A stretch of 64,000 bases of DNA from Clostridium_AD frigoriphilum (GCF_036541405.1 NZ_JAZHFS010000012.1:1-64000); one strand, 5' to 3'. Counted from the first letter of the stretch, positions 18,215-26,191 are shown. Notes: generated by a model not told the origin, from the letters alone. Program-made: numbers and translations.

Positions 18215-18255
18215 AATTAGCCTTATTAACTGTTTTTTAGTAAATAAGGCTAATT
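18215..18255 (+). terminator. intercistronic hairpin (partial terminator) after the binding-protein gene
   Basis: AATTAGCCTTATT (18215-18227) pairs perfectly with AATAAGGCTAATT (18243-18255), with only TTTAAAAAT after it. A leaky terminator or RNA stabiliser here would keep binding protein in excess over permeases, a known pattern in such operons. Confidence 0.7.
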
Positions 18256-18275
18256 TAAAAATAGGGGGTGTCACT

Positions 18276-19175
18276 TTGGTTAAAGGCAAAATAAATAGAG
18301 AAAAGTATGGATTATTATTTATCTCTCCATTTTTTATAACATTTCTTATTTTTCAATTGTATCCTATGATTTATTCATTATATGTTAGTTTTATTAAATG
18401 GGATGGCATGTCAAAAAACATTAAATTTGTAGGTCTTGCAAATTACTCAAGATTATTTGCAGATCCTGTTTTTTTAAAGTCTATAGCTAATACTTGGATT
18501 ATGTGGCTATGCGGGGGTATTCCTCAATTGGTTTTAGCGTTAATATTAGCCGTAGTATTTAATGAAGCAAGATTAAAAGGTAAAGATATTTTTAGAGCGG
18601 TATATTTTTTCCCCAATCTAGTTACTGCAACCTCAATTGGTATATTATTTGCATTTTTATTTGATTGGCAGGCAGGCTCAGTAAATAAAATATTGATGAA
18701 TATTCATTTAATAAAAGAACCGATAAACTTTCTTATGAGTGAAAATTATTCTAGAGGCATAGTGTCACTTACTTCCTTCTGGATGTGGTTTGGATATAGC
18801 ATGATAATATTTATGGCTGGAATTAAGAATATTCCCGAAGAACTTTATGAAGCTGCAACTGTTGATGGAGCATCTAAAACACAAAGGTTTTGGTCAATAA
18901 CAATTCCTTTATTAAGGCCAACGATATTATTTTCTGTTATAACATCATTAATTGGAGGAATGCAATCTTTTGATATACCATATGCTTTATCACAAGGAGC
19001 TGGAGATCCTAATAATGCAACTACGACAATGGTAATGTATCTTTATAGAACTGCATTTGTAAACAATAACTATGGATATGGTGCTGCTGTAGGGTATGCA
19101 TTATTTGTAATAATACTTGTATTTGCAATATTATCATTCAAGTTTATAAATAGAAATGCTGATGATTACGAATAA
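18276..19175 (+). CDS. sugar ABC transporter permease (MalF/UgpA type)
   Basis: Membrane subunit of 299 residues with about six helices. The EAA loop, which contacts the ATPase, is at about 188-215 (EELYEAATVDGASKTQRFW). The start is TTG, supported by AGGGGGTG. It is followed after 11 bases by the partner permease. No ATP-binding gene is in this operon, so the pair must use a shared MsmK/UgpC-type ATPase from elsewhere. Confidence 0.92.
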   Translation: MVKGKINREKYGLLFISPFFITFLIFQLYPMIYSLYVSFIKWDGMSKNIKFVGLANYSRLFADPVFLKSIANTWIMWLCGGIPQLVLALILAVVFNEARLKGKDIFRAVYFFPNLVTATSIGILFAFLFDWQAGSVNKILMNIHLIKEPINFLMSENYSRGIVSLTSFWMWFGYSMIIFMAGIKNIPEELYEAATVDGASKTQRFWSITIPLLRPTILFSVITSLIGGMQSFDIPYALSQGAGDPNNATTTMVMYLYRTAFVNNNYGYGAAVGYALFVIILVFAILSFKFINRNADDYE

Positions 19176-19186
19176 AGGGGGTAGAG

Positions 19187-20047
19187 ATGGAACATAATAA
19201 TGTGTTAAAAAATGATAGTAAAGAAATAGGCAGAATCATTAGTAAAACGGTTTTGTATATAGCGCTTATAGCGCTTGCCATCTTATGTTTTTTACCATTT
19301 TTTATAATGATAATTAATGCTACTCATACTAATGGTGAAATTGCTACAACCTTGTCTTTAAGACCAGGCACTGCATTAATTGCAAATTATCATAGATTAC
19401 TAGAAAGTCAACCTATATGGAACGGTCTACTAAATAGTATAGTTATAGCAATTGCAGTTACAGCAGTAAGTGGTTATTTTAGTGCATTAACTGCATATGG
19501 TTTCTCAAAATTTAGATTTAAAGGAAATAAAATTTTATTTTGGGTACTACTGGGTACAATGATGATACCTACACAATTAGGTATGATAGGATTATTTCAA
19601 TTGGTAAAAAAACTTGGCTTACTCGATTCATATTGGCCTTTAATAATACCAGCTATAGCAACTCCGGCATCGGTATTCTTTATTAAAGGATATACAGATG
19701 GTGCAATAAGCAGGTCACTTATAGAAGCTGCTAGAATAGATGGGTGCACGGAGCTTAAAATATTTAATAGGATAGTATTACCTTTAATATTCCCAAGTGT
19801 TGCTACAATGTCTATATTCACATTTATTCAAACTTGGAATAATTTCTTAATACCTCTTATATTGTTATTTGATCCTAATAAGTTTACACTTCCGATAATG
19901 GTAATGCTCGCTAGAGGAACATATAAGACAGAATATGGTGCAGTTTTCACAGGTGTTGCGATTTCTATTGTACCTATAATGATAGCATTTATTTTCTTAT
20001 CAAAGAAGATAGTAGGAGGACTAACGGTAGGTGGAGTAAAAGGATAA
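19187..20047 (+). CDS. sugar ABC transporter permease (MalG type)
   Basis: Second membrane subunit, 286 residues and about six helices. The EAA loop is at about 178-200 (LIEAARIDGCTELKIFNRI), and the C-terminus GGLTVGGVKG is typical for MalG-like permeases. AAAGGGGG precedes the start. It forms a heterodimer with the preceding permease for uptake of the sugar bound by the upstream lipoprotein. A strong terminator closes the operon. Confidence 0.92.
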   Translation: MEHNNVLKNDSKEIGRIISKTVLYIALIALAILCFLPFFIMIINATHTNGEIATTLSLRPGTALIANYHRLLESQPIWNGLLNSIVIAIAVTAVSGYFSALTAYGFSKFRFKGNKILFWVLLGTMMIPTQLGMIGLFQLVKKLGLLDSYWPLIIPAIATPASVFFIKGYTDGAISRSLIEAARIDGCTELKIFNRIVLPLIFPSVATMSIFTFIQTWNNFLIPLILLFDPNKFTLPIMVMLARGTYKTEYGAVFTGVAISIVPIMIAFIFLSKKIVGGLTVGGVKG

Positions 20048-20078
20048 TGATTTTATTAAAAATGGAAACTAAAAAGTG

Positions 20079-20121
20079 AACTACTGAAATATATTTATAT
20101 ATATCTCAGTAGTTTTTTTTC
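20079..20121 (+). terminator. terminator of the sugar transport operon
   Basis: AACTACTGA (20079-20087) pairs with TCAGTAGTT (20106-20114), followed by a run of eight T. Confidence 0.9.
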
Positions 20122-20169
20122 GTAAAAGTCTTAAAAAATCAAAAATAACACAAAAATAACATAATCATT

Positions 20170-20393
20170 TGATAGTTGATACATAATTATTTGATATTAT
20201 AAATACATAGCAAATAATTAAATTTATTTCTTAATCGGAAGGGAACTTTAACCAAATTTTAATCTGAATTTAACATTCATGTGATAGTTGATACATAATT
20301 ATTTGATATTATAAATACATAGCAAATAATTAAATTTATTTCTTAATCGGAAGGGAACTTTAACCAAATTTTAATCTGAATTTAACATTCATG
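20170..20393 (+). repeat. perfect tandem duplication, 2 x 112 bp, ahead of apbE
   Basis: Copy 1 is 20170-20281 and copy 2 is 20282-20393, with no difference between them. TCAT precedes both copies with one differing base at the joint. Each copy carries TTGATA-N16-TATAAA (20176-20203 and 20288-20315) and three 11-bp-spaced TTTAAYM words. It fills most of the 412-base gap between the transporter operon and apbE. Confidence 0.97.
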
Positions 20394-20402
20394 ATATATT
20401 AT
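20359..20402 (+). promoter_or_regulatory. apbE promoter with an 11-bp-period direct repeat (PhoP/OmpR-type box)
   Basis: TTTAACC (20359), TTTAATC (20370) and TTTAACA (20381) are spaced exactly 11 bases apart. The last is nine bases ahead of TATTAT (20397-20402), with no -35. This is the layout of promoters activated by OmpR/PhoB-family regulators. The same box occurs at 20247-20275 in copy 1, but there it lacks the TATTAT. Confidence 0.5.
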
Positions 20403-20459
20403 GGATGTTGCAAGGATAATTAAGTTTGAAATTAAGATATTATAAGGAGGGTTGGTAGA

Positions 20460-21506
20460 ATGCTTATTATTGACAATATCTTAATTATAATAATAGCGTT
20501 AATATTTATTATTTTAATTCTAATATTTATAACTGGGAATAATAAAAAATCTTATATTGTTAGAGAATTTTATTCGCTTGGCACTTCTAACCAGTTAAAA
20601 GTATATGGAAAGAAAGCAACAAAAGCTATTGAAGAATCAATTATAAAGGTTTGTGAGATAGATAACAAGATGTCAGTCTTTAAAGAAGAGAGTGAAATTT
20701 CAAAAATAAGTATAAATGCTGGAAATAAGCCACAAATAGTTAGTAATGATACTTATTATGTTATTCAAAATGCGATAAAGTATTGCAAGCTATCTGAAGG
20801 AGCTTTTGATATAACAATAAAACCTATAGTTGCATTATGGGGTATTGGAAAAGAAGGGCAACAGATCCCGAGTAGTAATGAAGTTAATGAGAAGCTTAAA
20901 ATTGTAAACTACAAGGACATAGTAATAGATAAAAACGATGGATCTATTTTTTTAAAAAATAAGAAACAAGAAATTGATGTTGGAGGTATTGCGAAAGGAT
21001 ATGCTGCAGATGAAGTTAAAAATGTAATGATTAAAAATGGCATTAAGAGTGCACTTATAAATCTTGGAGGAAACATATTAACTCTTGGTACCAAAATCGA
21101 TGGAACACCATGGAGTGTTGGTATTCAAGATCCATTTAAAACTCGTGGTGAATTCGCTTTAACAATTAGTGTTATTAATAAATCAGTAGTTACTTCAGGA
21201 AATTATGAAAGATATTTTGAAGTGGAGGGTAAAAGATTTCACCATATAATAAATCCAAGTACGGGATATCCATCGGAAAGTGATATTGTAGGTGCTACGA
21301 TAATATCTGATAACTCTATTGATGGTGATGGACTATCTACAGGTGTGTATATTATAGGTGTGGAGAAGGCTATTAAGTTGATAGAAGAGATAGAGGGCGT
21401 AGATGCCATATTAATAACTAAAAGTAAGGAAATCTATGTTACAACGGGCATGAAAGGAAAATTTACAATAACGTGTCAGGAGTTTGTATATAAAAATAGG
21501 ATTTAA
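20460..21506 (+). CDS. apbE: FAD:protein FMN transferase
   Basis: Moves FMN from FAD onto a threonine of target proteins outside the membrane. The 348-residue product has one N-terminal membrane anchor (about residues 6-26) and the ApbE domain. DVGGIAKGYAADEV (about 174-187) and NLGGNI bind FAD, and DGDGLSTGVYIIG (about 287-299) is the metal/flavin site. GGAGG lies nine bases ahead of the ATG. The next gene, 13 bases downstream, carries two target motifs, so enzyme and substrate are encoded together. Confidence 0.95.
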   Translation: MLIIDNILIIIIALIFIILILIFITGNNKKSYIVREFYSLGTSNQLKVYGKKATKAIEESIIKVCEIDNKMSVFKEESEISKISINAGNKPQIVSNDTYYVIQNAIKYCKLSEGAFDITIKPIVALWGIGKEGQQIPSSNEVNEKLKIVNYKDIVIDKNDGSIFLKNKKQEIDVGGIAKGYAADEVKNVMIKNGIKSALINLGGNILTLGTKIDGTPWSVGIQDPFKTRGEFALTISVINKSVVTSGNYERYFEVEGKRFHHIINPSTGYPSESDIVGATIISDNSIDGDGLSTGVYIIGVEKAIKLIEEIEGVDAILITKSKEIYVTTGMKGKFTITCQEFVYKNRI

Positions 21507-21519
21507 AAGGGGATATAAA

Positions 21520-23127
21520 ATGGTAAAAAAGATAAAGAAAATACAAATATTTAGACATATAATACAATTGATTATGTTTGTTTTATCACCGGGTTTATTT
21601 ATATTAGCTTTTTCAGAACTAAAAAGTATTTATACTATGATTATTAAAGGAAATTTCAATTTTATAACAGCTTTTCCTACTTTAATTGAGTTCACAACAG
21701 TTATAATTGTAACTATTTTCTTTGGAAGATTCTTTTGTGGCTGGGTTTGTGCATTTGGAACTTATAATGATTTCATTTATTTATTATCAAAAAAAGTATT
21801 TAAGATTAATTTTAAGGTAAACGAAAAAGTAGATAAAGTTTTAAAATACGTGAAATATGTTGTTCTATTATTACTTGTAATTGTTGTTTGGACCATGGGA
21901 AGTAAAGTTCTTGATACAACTAGTCCTTGGGATGCTTTTGCACAAATAACAAATTTTCCTCAGGTATTATTTGATTACACTATTGGAGTGGCACTTTTAC
22001 TTTTAATAACAATAGGTGCTCTCTTTGTAGAAAGGTTTTTCTGTAGATATTTATGTCCTTTAGGAGCTGTTTTTAATATATTATCAAGAATAGGAATACT
22101 TAAAATTAAAAAGCCTACTGATAAATGCGGAAAGTGTAGATTGTGCACAAATAATTGTTCAATGGGATTATCACTTTACAAAGCTCAGAGTGTATGTGGT
22201 GGAGATTGCATTAACTGTTTTAAATGCATCGAAGCATGTCCTAGAGGTAATACTAAGATAAATGTTCTTGGTGAAAATGTAAACCCTGAACTTGCAAGCA
22301 GTGTAGCAATAGCAGCAATGGTAGGACTTTATGCTGTTAATAATTTAGGAGCATCTGCATTGAAAAATAGTGGATTGGCAATAGCAAGTACTTCTAGTAC
22401 AATTACAAGCTCAAGTAGTACTTCTCAAAAATATAAAGATGGAACATATACAGGAACAGGTACTGGTTTCCAAGGTGGTACAACGCAAATGTCAGTTACA
22501 ATAAAAGATAATAAAATAACTAAGGTTGAAACAGTATCAAATGGAGATACTCCTGATTTTTACGCAAGAGCAGAAAGTACAATAGCTTCTGAAATAATAT
22601 CGACTCAATCAACAACAGTTGATACAGTTTCTGGTGCTACTTATAGTAGTGAAGGTATTATAAGTGCAACGCAGGAAGCATTAAAGAAAGCGGAAGCAAG
22701 TTCCTCAGCAACTACAACAACTACTACACCAACAACGACTAAAACGACACCAACAAAGACTAAAACGACACCAACAACTACTGATTCAAGTTCAACAACA
22801 GTTAGTACTGCAGATACAAGTACAAATACAGCAAGCACAGCGACTGCTTCAAGTAAATATAAAGATGGAACATATACAGGATCGGGTAGTGGATTTCGTG
22901 GTGGTACAACTCAGATGTCAGTTACAATAAAAGAGAATAAAATAACTAAAGTCGAAACAGTATCAAATGGAGATACTCCTGATTTTTATGCAAGAGCAGA
23001 AAGCACGATAATTTCTCAAATAGTATCGACTCAATCAACAACAGTAGATACAGTTTCTGGTGCTACTTATAGTAGTGAAGGTATTATTAGCGCAACACAG
23101 GAGGCTTTAAGTAAGGCTAAAGCATAG
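21520..23127 (+). CDS. membrane polyferredoxin with two FMN-binding (flavinylated) domains
   Basis: A 535-residue electron-transfer protein. An earlier in-frame ATG exists, but AAAAGGGGA is placed for the start at 21520. The first 200 residues are a NapH/NosR-like membrane domain with about five helices. Two 4Fe-4S motifs follow, CGKCRLCTNNC (about 203) and CINCFKCIEAC (about 230). Outside the membrane are two FMN-binding domains, each with SGATYSS. Thr374 and Thr516 are the expected flavin attachment sites. The domains are 142 residues apart and joined by a Thr/Pro/Lys linker. It likely carries electrons from inside the cell to flavins outside. Confidence 0.92.
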   Translation: MVKKIKKIQIFRHIIQLIMFVLSPGLFILAFSELKSIYTMIIKGNFNFITAFPTLIEFTTVIIVTIFFGRFFCGWVCAFGTYNDFIYLLSKKVFKINFKVNEKVDKVLKYVKYVVLLLLVIVVWTMGSKVLDTTSPWDAFAQITNFPQVLFDYTIGVALLLLITIGALFVERFFCRYLCPLGAVFNILSRIGILKIKKPTDKCGKCRLCTNNCSMGLSLYKAQSVCGGDCINCFKCIEACPRGNTKINVLGENVNPELASSVAIAAMVGLYAVNNLGASALKNSGLAIASTSSTITSSSSTSQKYKDGTYTGTGTGFQGGTTQMSVTIKDNKITKVETVSNGDTPDFYARAESTIASEIISTQSTTVDTVSGATYSSEGIISATQEALKKAEASSSATTTTTTPTTTKTTPTKTKTTPTTTDSSSTTVSTADTSTNTASTATASSKYKDGTYTGSGSGFRGGTTQMSVTIKENKITKVETVSNGDTPDFYARAESTIISQIVSTQSTTVDTVSGATYSSEGIISATQEALSKAKA

Positions 23128-23194
23128 TAATATTACTTGGCTATAATGAGATATTGTTAGTTAATCTAATTATTCTATCATTAACAAAATTGAT

Positions 23195-23269
23195 AATATA
23201 CCAATTTTATGGTATATTGTAAGCGTAACACTATTGATGCAAAATTAATGTATCATAAGTAATGGTGTT
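23195..23269 (+). promoter_or_regulatory. hairpins in the cold-shock gene leader
   Basis: AATATACCA (23195-23203) pairs with TGGTATATT (23210-23218). AACACTATT (23227-23235) pairs with AATGGTGTT (23261-23269) with one G-T pair. The first may end the apbE operon (no T-run) or belong to the leader. The second would be in the cold-shock mRNA leader, where such structures often respond to temperature. Confidence 0.45.
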
Positions 23270-23289
23270 TTCTATTTGGAGGTTTATTA

Positions 23290-23493
23290 ATGAAAATCGG
23301 AACAGTTAAATGGTTTAACACAGTAAAAGGCTTTGGATTTATTGAAATTGAAGGCGAAAAAGATGTTTTTGTTCATATATCCGCAATTCAAGGTAGTGAA
23401 TCAGAAAAAAGTCTAGAAGAAGGTCAAAAAGTTCAATTTGAAACAGAAGAAGGACCTAAGGGACTTCAAGCAATTGAAGTTACTGCAATATAA
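23290..23493 (+). CDS. cold-shock protein (CspA family)
   Basis: A 67-residue single OB-fold protein that binds single-stranded RNA and DNA and keeps mRNA unfolded in the cold. It starts GTVKWFN, and the RNA-binding motifs are KGFGFIEI (RNP1, about 14-21) and VFVHISAI (RNP2, about 28-35). The usual YGFI is FGFI here, which keeps the aromatic. TTTGGAGG precedes the start. It is monocistronic, with a structured leader and a strong terminator. Confidence 0.95.
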   Translation: MKIGTVKWFNTVKGFGFIEIEGEKDVFVHISAIQGSESEKSLEEGQKVQFETEEGPKGLQAIEVTAI

Positions 23494-23505
23494 ATAATTT
23501 ATATC

Positions 23506-23545
23506 ACAAAAAGCCGCCTTTATTAAGGTGGTTTTTTGTATTTTA
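23506..23545 (+). terminator. terminator after the cold-shock gene
   Basis: ACAAAAAGCCGCCTT (23506-23520) pairs with AAGGTGGTTTTTTGT (23525-23539) with two G-T pairs, followed by more T. Confidence 0.85.
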
Positions 23546-23577
23546 AAAAATAAATAATAATTTAAAATTTAAAGCGA

Positions 23578-23607
23578 TGAATAAAAAGTCTGTTTTATAA
23601 AATACTA
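23578..23607 (+). promoter_or_regulatory. sigma-G (forespore) type promoter of the spore-protein gene
   Basis: TGAATA (23578-23583), 17 bases, AATACTA (23601-23607) matches the sigma-G consensus TGAATA / CATACTA at all but one base. It lies 75 bases ahead of a SASP gene, exactly the class sigma-G controls. Confidence 0.75.
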
Positions 23608-23681
23608 AATATAGTTATATAGGTTAGAAATCGAAATTATTTTTGGTTATCTATAACATAAAATTATAGGGAGGTAGTAAA

Positions 23682-23906
23682 ATGTCTAGAAGAGTATTAG
23701 TACCAGAAGCAATGGGAAAACTTCAAAAGTTTAAGATGGAAGTAGCAAATGATATGGGACTAGATAATATTCGAAATAACAATGCAGAGATGGGAGATGT
23801 GCCTAGTAACATTGTAAATAAAATAAAAAATTCAGGTAATGTTGGTGGAGAAATGGTGAGGCGAATGGTAGAAGCAGCAGAAAAAAATATGGTTGATAAA
23901 ATATAA
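23682..23906 (+). CDS. alpha/beta-type small acid-soluble spore protein
   Basis: A 74-residue DNA-binding protein that coats spore DNA and is degraded at germination. The segment KFKMEVANDMG (about 17-27) contains the site cut by the GPR protease, and the second conserved block GNVGGEMVRRMVEAAEKNM (about 52-70) ends the protein. AGGGAGG precedes the start. A sigma-G-like promoter upstream and a terminator downstream make it a single forespore transcription unit. It shows that the host forms spores. Confidence 0.95.
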   Translation: MSRRVLVPEAMGKLQKFKMEVANDMGLDNIRNNNAEMGDVPSNIVNKIKNSGNVGGEMVRRMVEAAEKNMVDKI

Positions 23907-23910
23907 AAAA

Positions 23911-23944
23911 AAGATGGCTAATTAAAGTAGCCATCATCTTTCAT
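23911..23944. terminator. terminator between the SASP and the convergent asparagine synthetase gene
   Basis: GATGGCTA (23913-23920) pairs with TAGCCATC (23928-23935), with A-rich and T-rich flanks that allow use from both sides. Confidence 0.8.
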
Positions 23945-23961
23945 TTTCTTAGTACTGAAAA

Positions 23962-24918
23962 TTAGAATATATATTGTTCACCAGGTTTTCTGCAGAATAA
24001 TGTAACATCACTAATCTCAGGTTGCTGAGTTATAAATCTAGTTATTCTTTCTACTCCAAATCCAGCTCCTGCAGTTTTAAATATCTCTCCTTGTTTTGCA
24101 AGCTCAATGTAATATCTAAAAGCCTTCTCATCAGTTGCAAGTTCTCTCATTCTTAAAAGTATTCTATCTAGTTTAAATTCTCTTTCTCCGCCACTTAAAC
24201 CTTCACCAAATCCTAATGGCCAAATAAGGTCGTAATTTCTATAAGTACCTAAGTTATCTAAATCTTCTGCATCATAGAATTCTCTTTTATGGTTTGTTAA
24301 GAAGAAAGGTTCTGTAGCAGCTTTTGATGCTTCTGCTTCGAAATCATCGCCATACTTTGCTTGCATCTCATCTGTTGTATATTTTTTAAATGGTCCAGTT
24401 ATATTTAAATGATCTGTACCTACACCAAGTCTTGTTAACTCTGGAATACAGTTCTCTTTTACAAATTTAAATATAGCAGTTATGATTTCTTCTATGAATT
24501 TAAGTATATCTTCCATAGTTTTTTCTTTAAATTCAAAGTCTACTTGAGTAAATTCAAATAAATGTCTCGAATCACCTCTAGCTGCTTTTTCGAGTCTTAT
24601 GTTTGGAGATACGATATAAAGGCTATCAATATCTGCGTTTAACATTGTCATTTGTTTGTGGAATATCATAGATTTCATAACATTGAAAGTTTGATTGTTA
24701 TAACTTATTTCACATTCCTCAACGCTATGGTTTAACGTGTCTGTAATTGGAGACATCATAAGAGGTAATATTCTAGTTATTCTTCTCTTATACATAAATT
24801 CATCTACAGCTTTTAAAATTGATTGTTGAACGAATAATATATCTTTTATTTTTTTATTTTTAATTTTAGCCACCGCTACATCCAATAATTTTTTTTCTGC
24901 TTTTATTAATTCTGTCAT
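23962..24918 (-). CDS. asparagine synthetase of the AsnRS-paralogue type (class II aaRS core without anticodon domain)
   Basis: A 318-residue protein made only of a class II aminoacyl-tRNA synthetase catalytic core, without the N-terminal OB fold that binds tRNA. Motif 2 is RLEKAARGDSRHLFEFTQVDFEF-like (about 107-129; kept as RLEKAARG and EFTQVDFEF), and motif 3 is GAGFGVERITRF (about 289-300). The nearest known function is the archaeal AsnA-like ligase that makes asparagine from aspartate and ammonia with ATP. Its own promoter is at 24967-24995, and it is divergent from an AsnC-type regulator, as asnA and asnC are in enterobacteria. That context supports asparagine synthesis; the activity itself is inferred. 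Confidence 0.8.
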   Translation of the reverse strand: MTELIKAEKKLLDVAVAKIKNKKIKDILFVQQSILKAVDEFMYKRRITRILPLMMSPITDTLNHSVEECEISYNNQTFNVMKSMIFHKQMTMLNADIDSLYIVSPNIRLEKAARGDSRHLFEFTQVDFEFKEKTMEDILKFIEEIITAIFKFVKENCIPELTRLGVGTDHLNITGPFKKYTTDEMQAKYGDDFEAEASKAATEPFFLTNHKREFYDAEDLDNLGTYRNYDLIWPLGFGEGLSGGEREFKLDRILLRMRELATDEKAFRYYIELAKQGEIFKTAGAGFGVERITRFITQQPEISDVTLFCRKPGEQYIF

Positions 24919-24966
24919 TTTAATTCCCCCTGATAAATTTTTATTTTTGTTTGATCCATTGATAAT

Positions 24967-24995
24967 ATAATAACATAATTAGCTAGTTATTACAA
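24967..24995 (-). promoter_or_regulatory. promoter of the asparagine synthetase gene
   Basis: Minus strand: TTGTAA (24995-24990), 17 bases, TATTAT (24972-24967). RNA would start near 24960, about 42 bases ahead of the ATG. Confidence 0.6.
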
Positions 24996-25091
24996 TATAT
25001 CTAATGATAATTTATTATGTTTAACGAATTCGAAATTTAAGATTGATTTTAGTACTATATTGTTAAAAAAATAAATTTATTTGCTGTTTTT

Positions 25092-25121
25092 TTGCTAATC
25101 TGTTAATTGATTTGATATAAT
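25092..25121 (+). promoter_or_regulatory. promoter of the AsnC-type regulator gene
   Basis: TTGCTA (25092-25097), 18 bases, TATAAT (25116-25121). It faces away from the promoter at 24967-24995, leaving about 100 bases between the two for regulator binding. Confidence 0.55.
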
Positions 25122-25186
25122 GATATAAAGTATACAATATTGTTGATTTTAGGTATATATAAAATAATTTATTAGGAGCTGATGGT

Positions 25187-25651
25187 ATGGATTTAAATGT
25201 TCCCGGTTTAGATGAATTAGACTATCAAATATTAGAAATCTTAATTAAAGACTCTAGAATACCTTATCTTGAAATCGCAAGGAATTGTCATGTAAGTGGC
25301 GGTACAATTCATGTTAGAATGAATAAAATGCAAGAAATGGGATTAATTAAAGGTGCAAGGCTTATATTAGATACAAGCAAACTTGGATATGACGTATGTT
25401 GTTTTATTGGAATTTATCTTAACAAGGCATCTTCATATCCAGATGTATTAGAACAATTGAAAGAAATAAAAGAAATAGTAGAGCTGCATTACACAACGGG
25501 TGCATATTCTATTTTTGTTAAAGTAATGTGCAAGAGCATTTCTAACCTACAGGACTTACTTATGAATAGGCTTCAGGTAATCTCAGGAGTTCAAAGTACA
25601 GATACATTTATAACCTTGTCTCAACCTATAGATAGAAATATATCTTTTTGA
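25187..25651 (+). CDS. Lrp/AsnC-family transcriptional regulator
   Basis: A 154-residue feast/famine regulator. The N-terminal helix-turn-helix is at about residues 7-50 (LDYQILEILIKDSRIPYLEIA, given here in part) with the recognition segment SGGTIHVRMNKMQEMGLIKG. The C-terminal RAM domain (about 67-150), with VELHYTTGAYSIFVKV, forms the effector site between subunits. AGGAGCTGATG precedes the start. Being divergent from an asparagine synthetase gene, it most likely answers to asparagine or aspartate and controls both promoters. Confidence 0.9.
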   Translation: MDLNVPGLDELDYQILEILIKDSRIPYLEIARNCHVSGGTIHVRMNKMQEMGLIKGARLILDTSKLGYDVCCFIGIYLNKASSYPDVLEQLKEIKEIVELHYTTGAYSIFVKVMCKSISNLQDLLMNRLQVISGVQSTDTFITLSQPIDRNISF

Positions 25652-25721
25652 TATATTTTTATCTATAGGTTGTAAACGTAAACAGATTAATAAATTTTTA
25701 ACAATATGCAAGTTAAATCAC

Positions 25722-25766
25722 TTGATACACTTTCACAATGATGTTATATTAGTACGATAAAGTACT
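25722..25766 (+). promoter_or_regulatory. promoter of the thioesterase gene with inverted repeat at the start site
   Basis: TTGATA (25722-25727), 17 bases, TATATT (25745-25750). Directly after it AGTAC-N6-GTACT (25751-25766) covers the expected transcription start and may be an operator. Confidence 0.6.
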
Positions 25767-25804
25767 TTTATATTTATAAATAATAAAAGAATGGAGTGAT
25801 GAAA

Positions 25805-26191
25805 ATGGAATTTAATTTTAATGAAGGTTTGAAATCTGTTATGGAGCAGACGGTTGGAAGAAGTGATACAGCGAATTCTTATGGATCAGGAGATTTAGAT
25901 GTTTATGCAACTCCCGCTATGACAGCTCTTATGGAGAATGCAGCAAAAAATGGTGTTAAGAAGGAACTGCCTGTTGGATACACAACAGTTGGTATAGAGA
26001 TTAGTGTTAAGCACATAAAGCCAACGCCTGTTGGAGTCAAGGTTCGTGCTGAGGCGATACTTGAAAAGGCAGAAGGTAAAAAATTAACATTTAAAGTAGA
26101 AGCATTTGATGACATGGGTAAAATAGGTGAAGGAACTCATATAAGGTATGTGGTAAAAGCAGAAGAATTTATTAAAAAAATAGTACGTTAA
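25805..26191 (+). CDS. hotdog-fold thioesterase (FlK-like family)
   Basis: A 129-residue single-domain hotdog protein. Related proteins hydrolyse acyl-CoA esters, the best known being fluoroacetyl-CoA thioesterase FlK. The segments YATPAMTALMENAAK (about 36-50), GYTTVGIEISVKHIKPTPVG and GEGTHIRYVV match the family's helix and active-site strands. Upstream GTG and ATG codons are possible, but GGAG is eight bases ahead of the ATG at 25805. It stands alone with its own promoter. The acyl group it removes is not evident. Confidence 0.85.
   Translation: MEFNFNEGLKSVMEQTVGRSDTANSYGSGDLDVYATPAMTALMENAAKNGVKKELPVGYTTVGIEISVKHIKPTPVGVKVRAEAILEKAEGKKLTFKVEAFDDMGKIGEGTHIRYVVKAEEFIKKIVR

Noticed and set aside
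20170..20393. Duplication as CRISPR or insertion-sequence end
   Set aside because: Only two directly adjacent copies without spacers, inverted ends or transposase.
20060..20459. FMN riboswitch ahead of apbE
   Set aside because: The conserved FMN aptamer blocks are absent; the striking feature is the tandem duplication.
22641..22838. Valine-rich minus-strand frame
   Set aside because: It is the reverse of the Thr/Pro/Lys linker of the FMN-binding protein and has no start signals.
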